Source of the DNA: Syntrophales bacterium
GTDB taxonomy: Bacteria > Desulfobacterota > Syntrophia > Syntrophales > UBA2210
Assembly (NCBI GenBank): GCA_028715865.1
Contig: JAQUQY010000100.1
Span: 1-5,738 of the forward strand
DNA length: 5,738 bases
Reading direction: 5' to 3'
Both the position numbers and the translations under genes were made by a program. Each line of letters starts with the position of its first letter. The first letter of the stretch is position 1. The notes below the pieces were generated by a model. That model searched no databases, was not told the origin of the DNA, and was given only the letters and a program-made list of their open reading frames with translations. Shown here one piece after another: positions 1-5,738 of the stretch.

Positions 1-1716
1 GCTTCCTTTGCGGGACGGACCGGTTTGTTTACGGCCCAGTCTCCGGGAGTGACAGAGGTAAAGAGAATAGAAAAGGGAGTGGAAAGTACAGTTGCCTTGA
101 TCGAAGTTACCGATATAGATCCCCGGGCAAAAATCAGGATATCCCCCCACGAAATCGATATGGGAATTGTCGGGCCGGGCGAGACTTCAGAAGGACTGTT
201 TCACGCGAGGAAAACGGGTGATGAACCCGCGGATATCAGGATTCAGGAACCCAATAAATGGAAAGGGAAAAAGCAGGATGCTGAAGAGCGCTCTCATGAC
301 CCATCGGCGGTTATGACAGAAACAGCTCTTCCGCTAAAAATGACTCTTCGTTCATTGCCGGGGACTGAAGAGGGACCTGTTTTAAAGGACGGTACCTTTA
401 ATCTGGAACTGACTGTAGGCCTGGGAGGCAGGACGGCTGTATATCTCCGCAATGCGCCCGCGGGCGAGTATCGAGACGCCATGACGGTTAATTTCAATGA
501 CCGGCAGCGGACCATTTATTTCTCATACCGCGTTTCCGCTGAAGAATCCCGTCCAATTCTGGAGCTTGAGCCAAGGGGACTTACGCTTGGCGAGCTTGAC
601 GGTGACAAAGTTTACATGCCGAAAATTCGCGTCAGAAACGCGGGAAAATCGATTCTTGCCTGGAACGCGCAAGTTCAGGGGGCAAGAAGCTCCTTTTACG
701 GCATGACACTTCCACGAGGATCATTCCTTTCGCTATACAATGAAGAGGTCCAGAATGAGAATTTTTACCGCCCGCCGGCAAACGTAGCCGAAGCGATACA
801 GATGTCAGGCTGGTGGAGGGGGAGAGGGGGATACCCCGAACGCTTCGCGCGAGAGGACACCATTAAGTACAGCTTTAACGGAGTCGGCATATCTATCAGT
901 TATTTCAAGACTAATGGCGGTGGATCGTTTCGCGCCTACGTAGATGGCGAGCTTGTAGCCGAGATCGACTGTTTTGCTCAATCAAAAGTAAGATCTGAAA
1001 AGCTTCTCGCCTCCGGTCTGTCCGGTGGAAGCCATGAACTAACAATTGTAGCCGAAAGGGACGGGAGCTTTCTTGTTGAGGGTTTCCGTACCTACGGAAG
1101 CACACAAAAGCTTGGATCGGGAAGCTGGATACGATTGTCTCCTGCAAGGGGCTCTACTGGACCTTCCACGGATTTTGTAAACGTTATTATAAATCCAGGC
1201 GGCCTGGAAAAAGGATTGTATAGTGAAAACATACTTTTCGACTCCAATGGAGGCAGGGAAATTGTTGAAATATCCTTCGAAGTAAAACAGCGGAGAACAT
1301 CTGCTCTGATACCGGTTTATTTTTATAGAAAAGGCGAAGACAGAATTCTTTTCTCCGATAAATTGACAGCCCATGAGGGTGCGCTCAGTAAATATCGTAA
1401 GGAAGGAGAAGCCTTTAAACTTTTCAGCCCGGGTACCCCCGGAACGGCTGATTTCTATGTCTGGCATCACCCAGTCAGGGATTCCTGGTTTTATTCCTAC
1501 GAAAGGTCAGACAATGGGAAGGAAAAAGCAGGATATGTCTTTCTTGGTTCCATGGGCAATATCGCCCTGATACCGCTTCCGGAAACGCGTGAGCTGTACA
1601 GGTTATACAGTCCCGAAACACGCCGCTATATTTTCACGACAACTCTCAGGGGAGAGGAAGAGCAACGGCGCAGAGGCTACCGCTATGATGGGATTGCAGG
1701 CTATGTACGGCAATAA
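1..1716 (+). CDS. Probable exported modular protein, Ig-like segments plus C-terminal DUF5648-like region (5' partial)
   Basis: The frame is open from base 1 to the TAA at 1714-1716, giving 571 visible residues; the true start is upstream. A TTG at 25 is possible but has no good ribosome binding site. Visible order: a beta-rich segment at about 130-260 (SPHEIDMGIVGPGE) resembling ASPM/HYDIN-type Ig-like domains; a second such segment at about 550-690 (LELEPRGLTLGELDGD); at about 830-1105 a beta-sandwich like those in carbohydrate-binding or galactose-binding-like modules (YSFNGVGISISYF, AYVDGELVAEID, SGGSHELTIV); a BACON-like Ig segment at about 1117-1290 (WIRLSPARGS, NPGGLEKGLYSENI); and at about 1303-1713 a C-terminal region ending in LYRLYSPETRRYIFTTT and GYRYDGIAGYV, close to DUF5648 as I remember it. 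There is no catalytic signature. The architecture suggests an extracytoplasmic binding or structural protein, but export cannot be confirmed because the N-terminus is missing. The coding assignment is firm; the domain names are from recall. Confidence 0.85.
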   Translation, partial: ASFAGRTGLFTAQSPGVTEVKRIEKGVESTVALIEVTDIDPRAKIRISPHEIDMGIVGPGETSEGLFHARKTGDEPADIRIQEPNKWKGKKQDAEERSHDPSAVMTETALPLKMTLRSLPGTEEGPVLKDGTFNLELTVGLGGRTAVYLRNAPAGEYRDAMTVNFNDRQRTIYFSYRVSAEESRPILELEPRGLTLGELDGDKVYMPKIRVRNAGKSILAWNAQVQGARSSFYGMTLPRGSFLSLYNEEVQNENFYRPPANVAEAIQMSGWWRGRGGYPERFAREDTIKYSFNGVGISISYFKTNGGGSFRAYVDGELVAEIDCFAQSKVRSEKLLASGLSGGSHELTIVAERDGSFLVEGFRTYGSTQKLGSGSWIRLSPARGSTGPSTDFVNVIINPGGLEKGLYSENILFDSNGGREIVEISFEVKQRRTSALIPVYFYRKGEDRILFSDKLTAHEGALSKYRKEGEAFKLFSPGTPGTADFYVWHHPVRDSWFYSYERSDNGKEKAGYVFLGSMGNIALIPLPETRELYRLYSPETRRYIFTTTLRGEEEQRRRGYRYDGIAGYVRQ

Positions 1717-1734
1717 ATGCCGCATATAGCCTGC
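1696..1734. terminator. 17-bp hairpin at convergent gene junction, stop codon in loop
   Basis: The arms GCAGGCTATGTACGGCA (1696-1712) and TGCCGCATATAGCCTGC (1718-1734) pair over 17 positions with one G-U wobble and one A-C mismatch around the 5-base loop ATAAA. The loop contains the TAA stop (1714-1716) of the upstream + strand gene, and the minus-strand flavodoxin ends 12 bases beyond the right arm. No U-tract follows directly. A run of eight T at 1751-1758 lies 16 bases downstream on the + strand, after a weak second dyad (TGAA-GTC-TTCA). The position between two convergent genes suggests a shared bidirectional terminator or 3'-end stabilising hairpin; intrinsic termination is less certain because of the T-tract spacing. 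Confidence 0.6.
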
Positions 1735-1745
1735 TGTTGAAGTCT

Positions 1746-2234
1746 TCAGGTTTTTTTTAGGATGTTAAGAGCAAAGTCGGCGGCGTCTTCCAGGTCGGCG
1801 GCAGTGGGATGCTCATTGGCGCCCAGCGCCTCTTCAGCCCACTTTTGGTGCTCCGGCATTTTTGAAAGCTTTTCCAGGAGTTTAGGTTCTACCTTCCCAC
1901 GGCAGCCGAATGATCCAAGTACTTTAGCCTTGACAGCAAGCCCAAGAGCGTCTTCCAGGGCCTGCATGGGAAGCTGCCCCCCTCTGAGGGATCCGTGAGT
2001 GGTAAAAAAGGCCACCTTTTGTCCCGGAGCCATATTTTTAATAAAGCCCTGGGCTTTCGGAGGCACACTGTGGGCATGAACGGGAAACCCGCAGTAAATG
2101 ACGTCGTAACCTTCCGCTGTGCCGGCATCCCCTATGGATTTGATTTCCTTTTCACAGGTCAGGGCATCGTAGATAGCATGAGCGATGGTTTTTGTGTTGC
2201 CCGACTGGGAATAATAGGTGACTAAAGCCTTCAT
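1746..2234 (-). CDS. Flavodoxin-domain protein (FMN electron carrier or reductase)
   Basis: This 162-residue protein has the flavodoxin fold signature. An N-terminal beta strand (KALVTYY) leads into the FMN phosphate-binding loop SQSGNT (residues 9-14). The strand DVIYCGFPVHAHSVP (44-58) supplies the first isoalloxazine loop, and VAFFTTHGSLRGG (74-86) the second. The C-terminal part (FGCRGKVEPKLLEKL, then HPTAADLEDAADFA) matches a family of short flavodoxin-like proteins common in anaerobes. It should bind FMN and carry or transfer electrons in the cytoplasm; the partner is unknown. The start is set at the ATG at 2234, where an AAGGAGG stands 5 bases upstream; an upstream extension to 2303 has no ribosome binding site and no family homology. 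It is transcribed alone, convergent with the modular exported protein and divergent from the tRNA. Cys48 and Cys111 are present, but nothing shows that they bind a metal. Confidence 0.9.
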   Translation of the reverse strand: MKALVTYYSQSGNTKTIAHAIYDALTCEKEIKSIGDAGTAEGYDVIYCGFPVHAHSVPPKAQGFIKNMAPGQKVAFFTTHGSLRGGQLPMQALEDALGLAVKAKVLGSFGCRGKVEPKLLEKLSKMPEHQKWAEEALGANEHPTAADLEDAADFALNILKKT

Positions 2235-2239
2235 GGTGT

Positions 2240-2246
2240 CCTCCTT
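2240..2246 (-). promoter_or_regulatory. Ribosome binding site of the flavodoxin gene
   Basis: On the minus strand the sequence reads AAGGAGG-ACACC-ATG, a near-perfect anti-16S match with 5 bases of spacing. It fixes the start at 2234 and excludes the longer reading from 2303. Confidence 0.85.
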
Positions 2247-2405
2247 CGTGGTGGTGCTGTGGAAATTTCGCTTTCCAATACAGGATTTTCTTCTCCATTG
2301 CAAGGCCTGAAAGGAAAGCCGCCAAAATAATAGAGCGTGCGCTGCTTTTCATCTTCGTCCCTTGGTGTTCCGACAATCCACAAAACCTGAAAGTCTAGTT
2401 TTAAC

Positions 2406-2434
2406 TTGACAGTATGGCCCAAAGGCGTTAGTCC
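2406..2434 (+). promoter_or_regulatory. Probable sigma-70-type promoter of the tRNA-Arg gene
   Basis: A perfect -35 box TTGACA (2406-2411) is followed by exactly 17 bases and TAGTCC (2429-2434), a weak -10 matching mainly at TA. Transcription would start near 2441, giving a leader of about 39 bases before the tRNA. An alternative AT-rich -10 (TATATA, about 2459-2464) sits closer to the tRNA but lacks a fitting -35. The same TTGACA-N17-TAGTCY arrangement occurs upstream of the hybrid kinase, which raises confidence somewhat. Confidence 0.45.
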
Positions 2435-2454
2435 TAGCCAGTCTCACAGGCTAG
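2434..2454. repeat. Inverted repeat CTAGCC-N9-GGCTAG upstream of tRNA-Arg
   Basis: A perfect 6-bp dyad with a 9-base spacer overlaps the end of the proposed -10 and the expected transcription start of the tRNA. It could be an operator or a small leader hairpin. Six-bp dyads also arise by chance, so no function is assigned. Confidence 0.35.
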
Positions 2455-2479
2455 TTCTATATATCTTTATTTGATATAA

Positions 2480-2556
<77 letters not shown>

Positions 2557-2559
2557 ATC

Positions 2560-2606
2560 AAAACAGGGGTTTACAAGCCCTAAATGTGGCTTGTGGCCCC
2601 TGTTTT
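2560..2606 (+). terminator. Terminator-type hairpin downstream of tRNA-Arg
   Basis: AAAACAGGGG (2560-2569) pairs perfectly with CCCCTGTTTT (2597-2606). Inside it, ACAAGCC (2573-2579) pairs with GGCTTGT (2588-2594) around an 8-base loop, with a small TTT/GG internal loop between the two stems. The outer stem ends in four T, as expected for an intrinsic terminator. It begins three bases after the tRNA CCA and would end that transcript. The A-rich left arm makes it partly bidirectional. Confidence 0.75.
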
Positions 2607-2737
2607 CTGGTTATTGTGATAGATTCGTGACAAGCGCCGTTACTGCACTGATGTGATAACCTGGACCAGCCCACGTTTCTACCGGACACCCTGAATGAAG
2701 TTCAAACAGCGAAAAACGCCCATGGGACAGTATTTTT

Positions 2738-2766
2738 TTGACACCTCAATGGTTTTCCGATAGTCT
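2738..2766 (+). promoter_or_regulatory. Probable sigma-70-type promoter of the hybrid kinase gene
   Basis: TTGACA (2738-2743), exactly 17 bases, then TAGTCT (2761-2766), which matches TATAAT at its first, second and sixth positions. Transcription would begin near 2773, leaving a 5' leader of about 65 bases before the kinase ATG. No operator or riboswitch-like fold is evident in the leader. The stretch 2607-2737 between the tRNA terminator and this promoter shows no gene. Confidence 0.5.
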
Positions 2767-2827
2767 TATTTTTATTCCTGTATCAAGTATCTATTTTGCT
2801 GTCCGTTCTTGTATCCTTTGTCTCGAT

Positions 2828-2833
2828 AGGAGG
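2828..2833 (+). promoter_or_regulatory. Ribosome binding site of the hybrid kinase gene
   Basis: A full AGGAGG lies 4 bases before the ATG at 2838. It decides the start in favour of 2838 over a TTG at 2796 in the same frame, which has no ribosome binding site. Confidence 0.8.
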
Positions 2834-2837
2834 TTGT

Positions 2838-5216
2838 ATGTCCGATCATTCAAGGACCGACCGGGAACTGATTCCAGAAAACGCGGCTTTGATGGAGCTG
2901 GTCCTGGGACTCAAAAATGCCGAATTGGTTCAGGTTCGGGACGGCAAGTATCGAATGATTGCTGAAAGCATGTTTGATATTTTCTGGGTTACCGATTTAA
3001 GCTTACGGGCGCTCTATAACAGCCCTTCTTTTGAAAGGGTGCTCGGCTTCACTTCGGAGGAGCGGAATTCACAGAGACCGGAAGAAGTTTTTACTCCTTC
3101 GAGCCTGCAAGGAGTTATGGAACGTTTTGCGGAAGAATTGGCTCTAGAGGAGCAAGGACTGGCTGATCCTGACAGAGTAATCGTTGTGGATGCGGAATTC
3201 TACCACAGGGATGGTTCTACGCGGTGGCTCGAAAACATGGTTATGGGAGTTCGTGACGAGCAGGGAGTCATTGTCGGTACTGTGGGTGTGAGCCGCGATA
3301 TTACTGAACGCAAAAGGGTCGAGGAAGCGCTTCGGCAAAGCGAAGAGAAGTATCGCAATCTTGTGGAGAATCTCAATGAAATTGTCTACGCTTTAGACGA
3401 CAAGGGAGTCATTACCTACATGTCTTCGGGCATAGATAGAATCGGTGGTCACAAGCCCGAAGAGTTGATAGGTAAGCACTACATAGATTTTGTCCATCCT
3501 GATGACAGGGAAGGCCGCATTGACCAGTTCCAGAAAGTCCTCGCGGGCGTTTATGAACCTTCAGAATACAGGTTCCTGGCAAAGGACGGTACGCCCCTGT
3601 GGATGAGAACCAGCGGGAGAGCAATCTTTCAAGATGAACAATTGATAGGGGTACAGGGGACTCTGGTTGACATCACCGATCGCAAGCGTGCGGAGGAGGC
3701 TTTAATGGAGAGCAGTACAAGATTAACGACAATTCTAGATAGCCTAGATGCTCATGTTTATATTGCAGATATGGAAACTTATGAAGTCTTGTTTACCAAT
3801 TTGTTTGGTCGTAAGTTATGGGGCGACACTATTGGTCAGAAGTGCTGGAGCGTTTTTCAGAAGGATCAGAAAGGTCCCTGTTCCTTCTGCACAAATGAGA
3901 AGCTGCTCGACAGAGACGGAAAGCCCACAGGTGTTTATGCCTGGGAGTTTCAGAATACCGTCAACGGAATGTGGTTCGATTGCCGGGATTTGGCAATCCC
4001 CTGGACGGATGGACGGATGGTTAGAATGGAGATAGCAACAAACATCACCGATCGCAAGTGCGTCGAGCAAGAAAAATTTGAGTTGGAGCGTCAGCTTGCC
4101 CAGTCCCAGAAACTTGAATCCCTTGGCACCCTGGCGGGTGGTATCGCCCATGACTTCAACAACCTGATGACCTCAGTCCAGGGATACGTTGAGCTGGCCA
4201 TAATGGATATGCCGTCAAATACTGTTCCTTATAAGCGATTAAAGGCGGCTCTGCAAAGTATAGCGCAGACACGGGAGCTTACCGGAAGGTTGATCACCTT
4301 TTCCCGGGGAGGACTTCCCTGGAAAAAGATCACTGATGTGGCAGACGTCATCAAAGATGCCGTTCATCGTATTGTTAATGTAGGCCGGGTAAATACCTCC
4401 TTTGACTTGCCGGATAATCTCTGGCCTGTTGAAGCGGACGAACAACAGTTGAGGCAGTGTTTCTTTAACCTGGCGCTCAATGCCGTTGAGGCCATGCCTG
4501 ATGGAGGAGTACTTTCCGTTCAGGCTGAAAACATTATTGCGTCAACGGGGGAAGTGCCGAACCTTAAGGAAGGGGAATATCTCAGGATTACCTTTTCCGA
4601 CAACGGAACCGGTATTGCCCCTGAAATCGCGCCAAAAATCTTTGATCCTTACTTCACCACCAAGGGCATGGGGACACAAAAGGGTATGGGACTGGGGCTG
4701 GCCGTCTGTTACTCCGTTTTAAAAAAACATAGCGGGACCATCACGTTCACATCTCAGCCGGGTAAAGGCAGTGCCTTTGTCATCCATATTCCAGCCAGGT
4801 TAGGCACAGCGAAAGCATCTAGTGATACTCAGCCTTCCTTTCATGGCCGGGTATTGATCATGGACGATGAATCTCATATTCGTGATGTTGAGCGTGCCTT
4901 TCTGGAACGGTTGGGCTGCGAGGTTACTGAAGTGCAGGACGGCCGTCAGGCCATCGATTCCTACAGTGAAGGCTTGGTATCCGGTAATACCTTTGACCTG
5001 GTGATGCTGGATCTAACGGTTCGCGAGGGGATGGGCGGGCTGGCGGCTATGGAAGAGCTGTTGAAAATCGATCCCGCAGTCATGGCCATTATTGTTTCGG
5101 GGTTTACCGACGATATTGTGGTTGAGAATTATGCTGTCTACGGTTTCCTTGGAGCCTTGAAAAAGCCCTTTAAGGGGGAAGAGTTGAAGCGAATAGTCGA
5201 AGAGCTTATGGAATGA
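2838..5216 (+). CDS. Soluble hybrid sensor histidine kinase, PAS-PAS-PAS-HisKA-HATPase-REC
   Basis: A 792-residue cytoplasmic hybrid kinase with no membrane segment. PAS1 spans about residues 38-158 and PAS2 about 166-284, each ending in the PAC-type DITERK/DITDRK linker. PAS3 (about 292-407) carries Cys336, Cys348, Cys351 and Cys382, with the pattern KCW...GPCSFC. A short helix leads to the HisKA box GGIAHDFNNL, phospho-acceptor His438, of the HDFNN (HPK4-like) type. The ATPase domain follows: N box with Asn544/Asn548, G1 DNGTG at 588-592, F box FDPYFTTKG, G2 GMGLGL at 616-621. The receiver (about 670-790) has the acidic pair Asp676/Asp677, phospho-Asp725, Ser754 and Lys776, so all catalytic residues are present; VREGMGG replaces the more usual VPGGMGG after Asp725. 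The kinase should autophosphorylate His438 and pass phosphate to Asp725. No DNA-binding output exists, so the final target is unknown. A Cache sensor gene begins 86 bases downstream. Confidence 0.95.
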   Translation: MSDHSRTDRELIPENAALMELVLGLKNAELVQVRDGKYRMIAESMFDIFWVTDLSLRALYNSPSFERVLGFTSEERNSQRPEEVFTPSSLQGVMERFAEELALEEQGLADPDRVIVVDAEFYHRDGSTRWLENMVMGVRDEQGVIVGTVGVSRDITERKRVEEALRQSEEKYRNLVENLNEIVYALDDKGVITYMSSGIDRIGGHKPEELIGKHYIDFVHPDDREGRIDQFQKVLAGVYEPSEYRFLAKDGTPLWMRTSGRAIFQDEQLIGVQGTLVDITDRKRAEEALMESSTRLTTILDSLDAHVYIADMETYEVLFTNLFGRKLWGDTIGQKCWSVFQKDQKGPCSFCTNEKLLDRDGKPTGVYAWEFQNTVNGMWFDCRDLAIPWTDGRMVRMEIATNITDRKCVEQEKFELERQLAQSQKLESLGTLAGGIAHDFNNLMTSVQGYVELAIMDMPSNTVPYKRLKAALQSIAQTRELTGRLITFSRGGLPWKKITDVADVIKDAVHRIVNVGRVNTSFDLPDNLWPVEADEQQLRQCFFNLALNAVEAMPDGGVLSVQAENIIASTGEVPNLKEGEYLRITFSDNGTGIAPEIAPKIFDPYFTTKGMGTQKGMGLGLAVCYSVLKKHSGTITFTSQPGKGSAFVIHIPARLGTAKASSDTQPSFHGRVLIMDDESHIRDVERAFLERLGCEVTEVQDGRQAIDSYSEGLVSGNTFDLVMLDLTVREGMGGLAAMEELLKIDPAVMAIIVSGFTDDIVVENYAVYGFLGALKKPFKGEELKRIVEELME
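3670..4058 (+). repeat. 17-bp perfect direct repeat flanking PAS3
   Basis: ACATCACCGATCGCAAG occurs at 3670-3686 and again at 4042-4058, 372 bases (124 codons) apart and in the same frame. Both copies encode the ITDRK linker after a PAS domain, so the unit between them is one complete PAS module. The identity at DNA level suggests duplication or gene conversion of the linker, and recombination between copies would remove PAS3 in frame. Confidence 0.8.
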
Positions 5217-5302
5217 AAGCGAATTTTCGAAGGGCAAAACCCATCAGTATGCCTGCCTCTCAGTCTGTAAGCTCCTGCTTTTAAGGCTTCGGTGTTGATC
5301 TT

Positions 5303-5738
5303 ATGAAAAAAGCAAAAAGCCGGTCTAGCGTCAGTGGGGAATTATTCAGGAGCAGTGTTTTGTTTTCCATGGCGGTGTTAACCGTTTTCGGTCTACTCTT
5401 TTCCTTCACTTTATATAGTTCAGAAAGGTCCAAGGCTCTTGCCGTAAACAGGCACGCAAACATTGCAGCGACACTATTCGTGGACGGTTTTTTCAGGGAA
5501 GTTATTAACACCATCTTCATGCTTGCTGAGAATGCAGACGTTCGGGACACCCTTGTTCTGGATGAGAAGGATCGCAGGAGGGCGCTTGATGCATTTATGG
5601 CCGCTTCTGCCGCCAACGAGAATTATTTATATGTCTATGCCGGATATTCCGACGGCTCCATGATCATCGATCCCGCCGCCTGGACGCCCCCGGAGGGGTT
5701 TGATCCCACTTTCCGGCCCTGGTATCTGGAGGCTATGG
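5303..5738 (+). CDS. Membrane-anchored Cache-domain sensor protein (3' partial)
   Basis: The frame runs from the ATG at 5303 to the window end without a stop, giving 145 residues; an in-frame TAA at 5282-5284 rules out a longer start. A basic N-terminus (MKKAKSRSS) is followed by one hydrophobic helix (about residues 18-38), then a helical stretch and a periplasmic domain. YLYVYAGYSDGSMIIDP and GFDPTFRPWY (132-141) match the dCache_1 fold, whose RPWY motif lines the ligand pocket. In the amino-acid-binding subset (PctA-type) the pattern is YDPxxRPWY; here Phe133 replaces the first Tyr, so the ligand cannot be called. The family usually continues into a second membrane helix and then a HAMP, kinase, GGDEF or methyl-accepting domain, all outside this window. 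The ribosome binding site is weak. It follows the hybrid kinase by 86 bases with no terminator seen, so co-transcription is likely. Confidence 0.85.
   Translation, partial: MKKAKSRSSVSGELFRSSVLFSMAVLTVFGLLFSFTLYSSERSKALAVNRHANIAATLFVDGFFREVINTIFMLAENADVRDTLVLDEKDRRRALDAFMAASAANENYLYVYAGYSDGSMIIDPAAWTPPEGFDPTFRPWYLEAM

Noticed and set aside
1039..1470. 143-codon open frame on the minus strand
   Set aside because: It lies wholly inside the + strand modular protein gene, has no recognisable motif or ribosome binding site, and is best read as a shadow frame.
2235..2303. N-terminal extension of the flavodoxin to 2303
   Set aside because: The extra 23 residues do not resemble flavodoxin, and the AAGGAGG 5 bases before 2234 marks the start there.
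2231..2422. Minus-strand open frame of 63 codons upstream of the flavodoxin
   Set aside because: It begins at TTG without a ribosome binding site, shows no family motif and overlaps the flavodoxin's own ribosome binding site. A decayed gene cannot be excluded, but nothing supports one.
2796..2837. In-frame extension of the kinase from TTG, encoding a hydrophobic stretch ending SIGGC that resembles a lipobox
   Set aside because: There is no ribosome binding site before it, and no in-frame start gives a basic N-terminus. The Gly-Gly codons are the AGGAGG of the ATG at 2838, and the following protein looks cytoplasmic.
4002..4019. Short tandem repeat GGACGGAT x2
   Set aside because: It lies inside the PAS3 coding region, with only two copies of eight bases; probably chance codon similarity.
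5217..5302. Possible terminator or promoter between the kinase and the Cache gene
   Set aside because: Only a 4-bp stem (CGAA/TTCG) and no U-tract or paired -35/-10 could be found, so the gap is treated as an intra-operon spacer.

Overview
This 5.7-kb window looks like the chromosome of a Gram-negative, probably anaerobic bacterium. Base composition is near 50% GC by eye. Desulfobacterota (the former Deltaproteobacteria) fit best: a soluble hybrid kinase with several PAS domains, including a cysteine-bearing PAS of the KCW...GPCxFC type, a small stand-alone flavodoxin, and a secreted Ig-like/DUF5648-like mosaic protein. The lineage is an inference from gene style, not from a marker gene.

Layout. 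(1) Bases 1-1716, + strand: the 3' part of a gene for a probable exported, modular beta-rich protein, with Ig-like segments, a ligand-binding-like beta-sandwich and a C-terminal DUF5648-like region. The frame is open at base 1, so the start lies outside the window. (2) A strong hairpin at 1696-1734 carries this gene's stop codon in its loop and serves the convergent junction with the next gene. (3) Bases 1746-2234, - strand: a 162-residue flavodoxin-domain protein with a strong Shine-Dalgarno. (4) Bases 2235-2479 hold no convincing gene; they contain the probable tRNA promoter and a short dyad. (5) Bases 2480-2556, + strand: tRNA-Arg(UCU) with encoded CCA, followed by a terminator-type hairpin. 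(6) Bases 2607-2837 hold no gene, only a probable promoter and the ribosome binding site for the kinase. (7) Bases 2838-5216, + strand: a 792-residue soluble hybrid histidine kinase (PAS-PAS-PAS-HisKA-HATPase-REC). (8) From 5303 to the window end, + strand: the N-terminal 145 residues of a membrane-anchored Cache-domain sensor, cut by the window edge.

How the parts relate. The hybrid kinase and the Cache sensor are co-directional, 86 bases apart, with no terminator seen between them. They probably form one signalling operon in which the kinase senses in the cytoplasm and the Cache protein senses outside the membrane. The kinase has no DNA-binding output, so its receiver must act by intramolecular phosphate flow, by protein contact or through a further phosphotransfer partner. 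The flavodoxin and the modular exported protein are convergent neighbours with no clear functional link to the kinase. No transposase, integrase, CRISPR array or phage gene was seen. I do not see a clearly new system; the most unusual points are the Cys-bearing PAS flanked by an in-frame 17-bp repeat, the stop-codon-in-loop hairpin and the mosaic exported protein.
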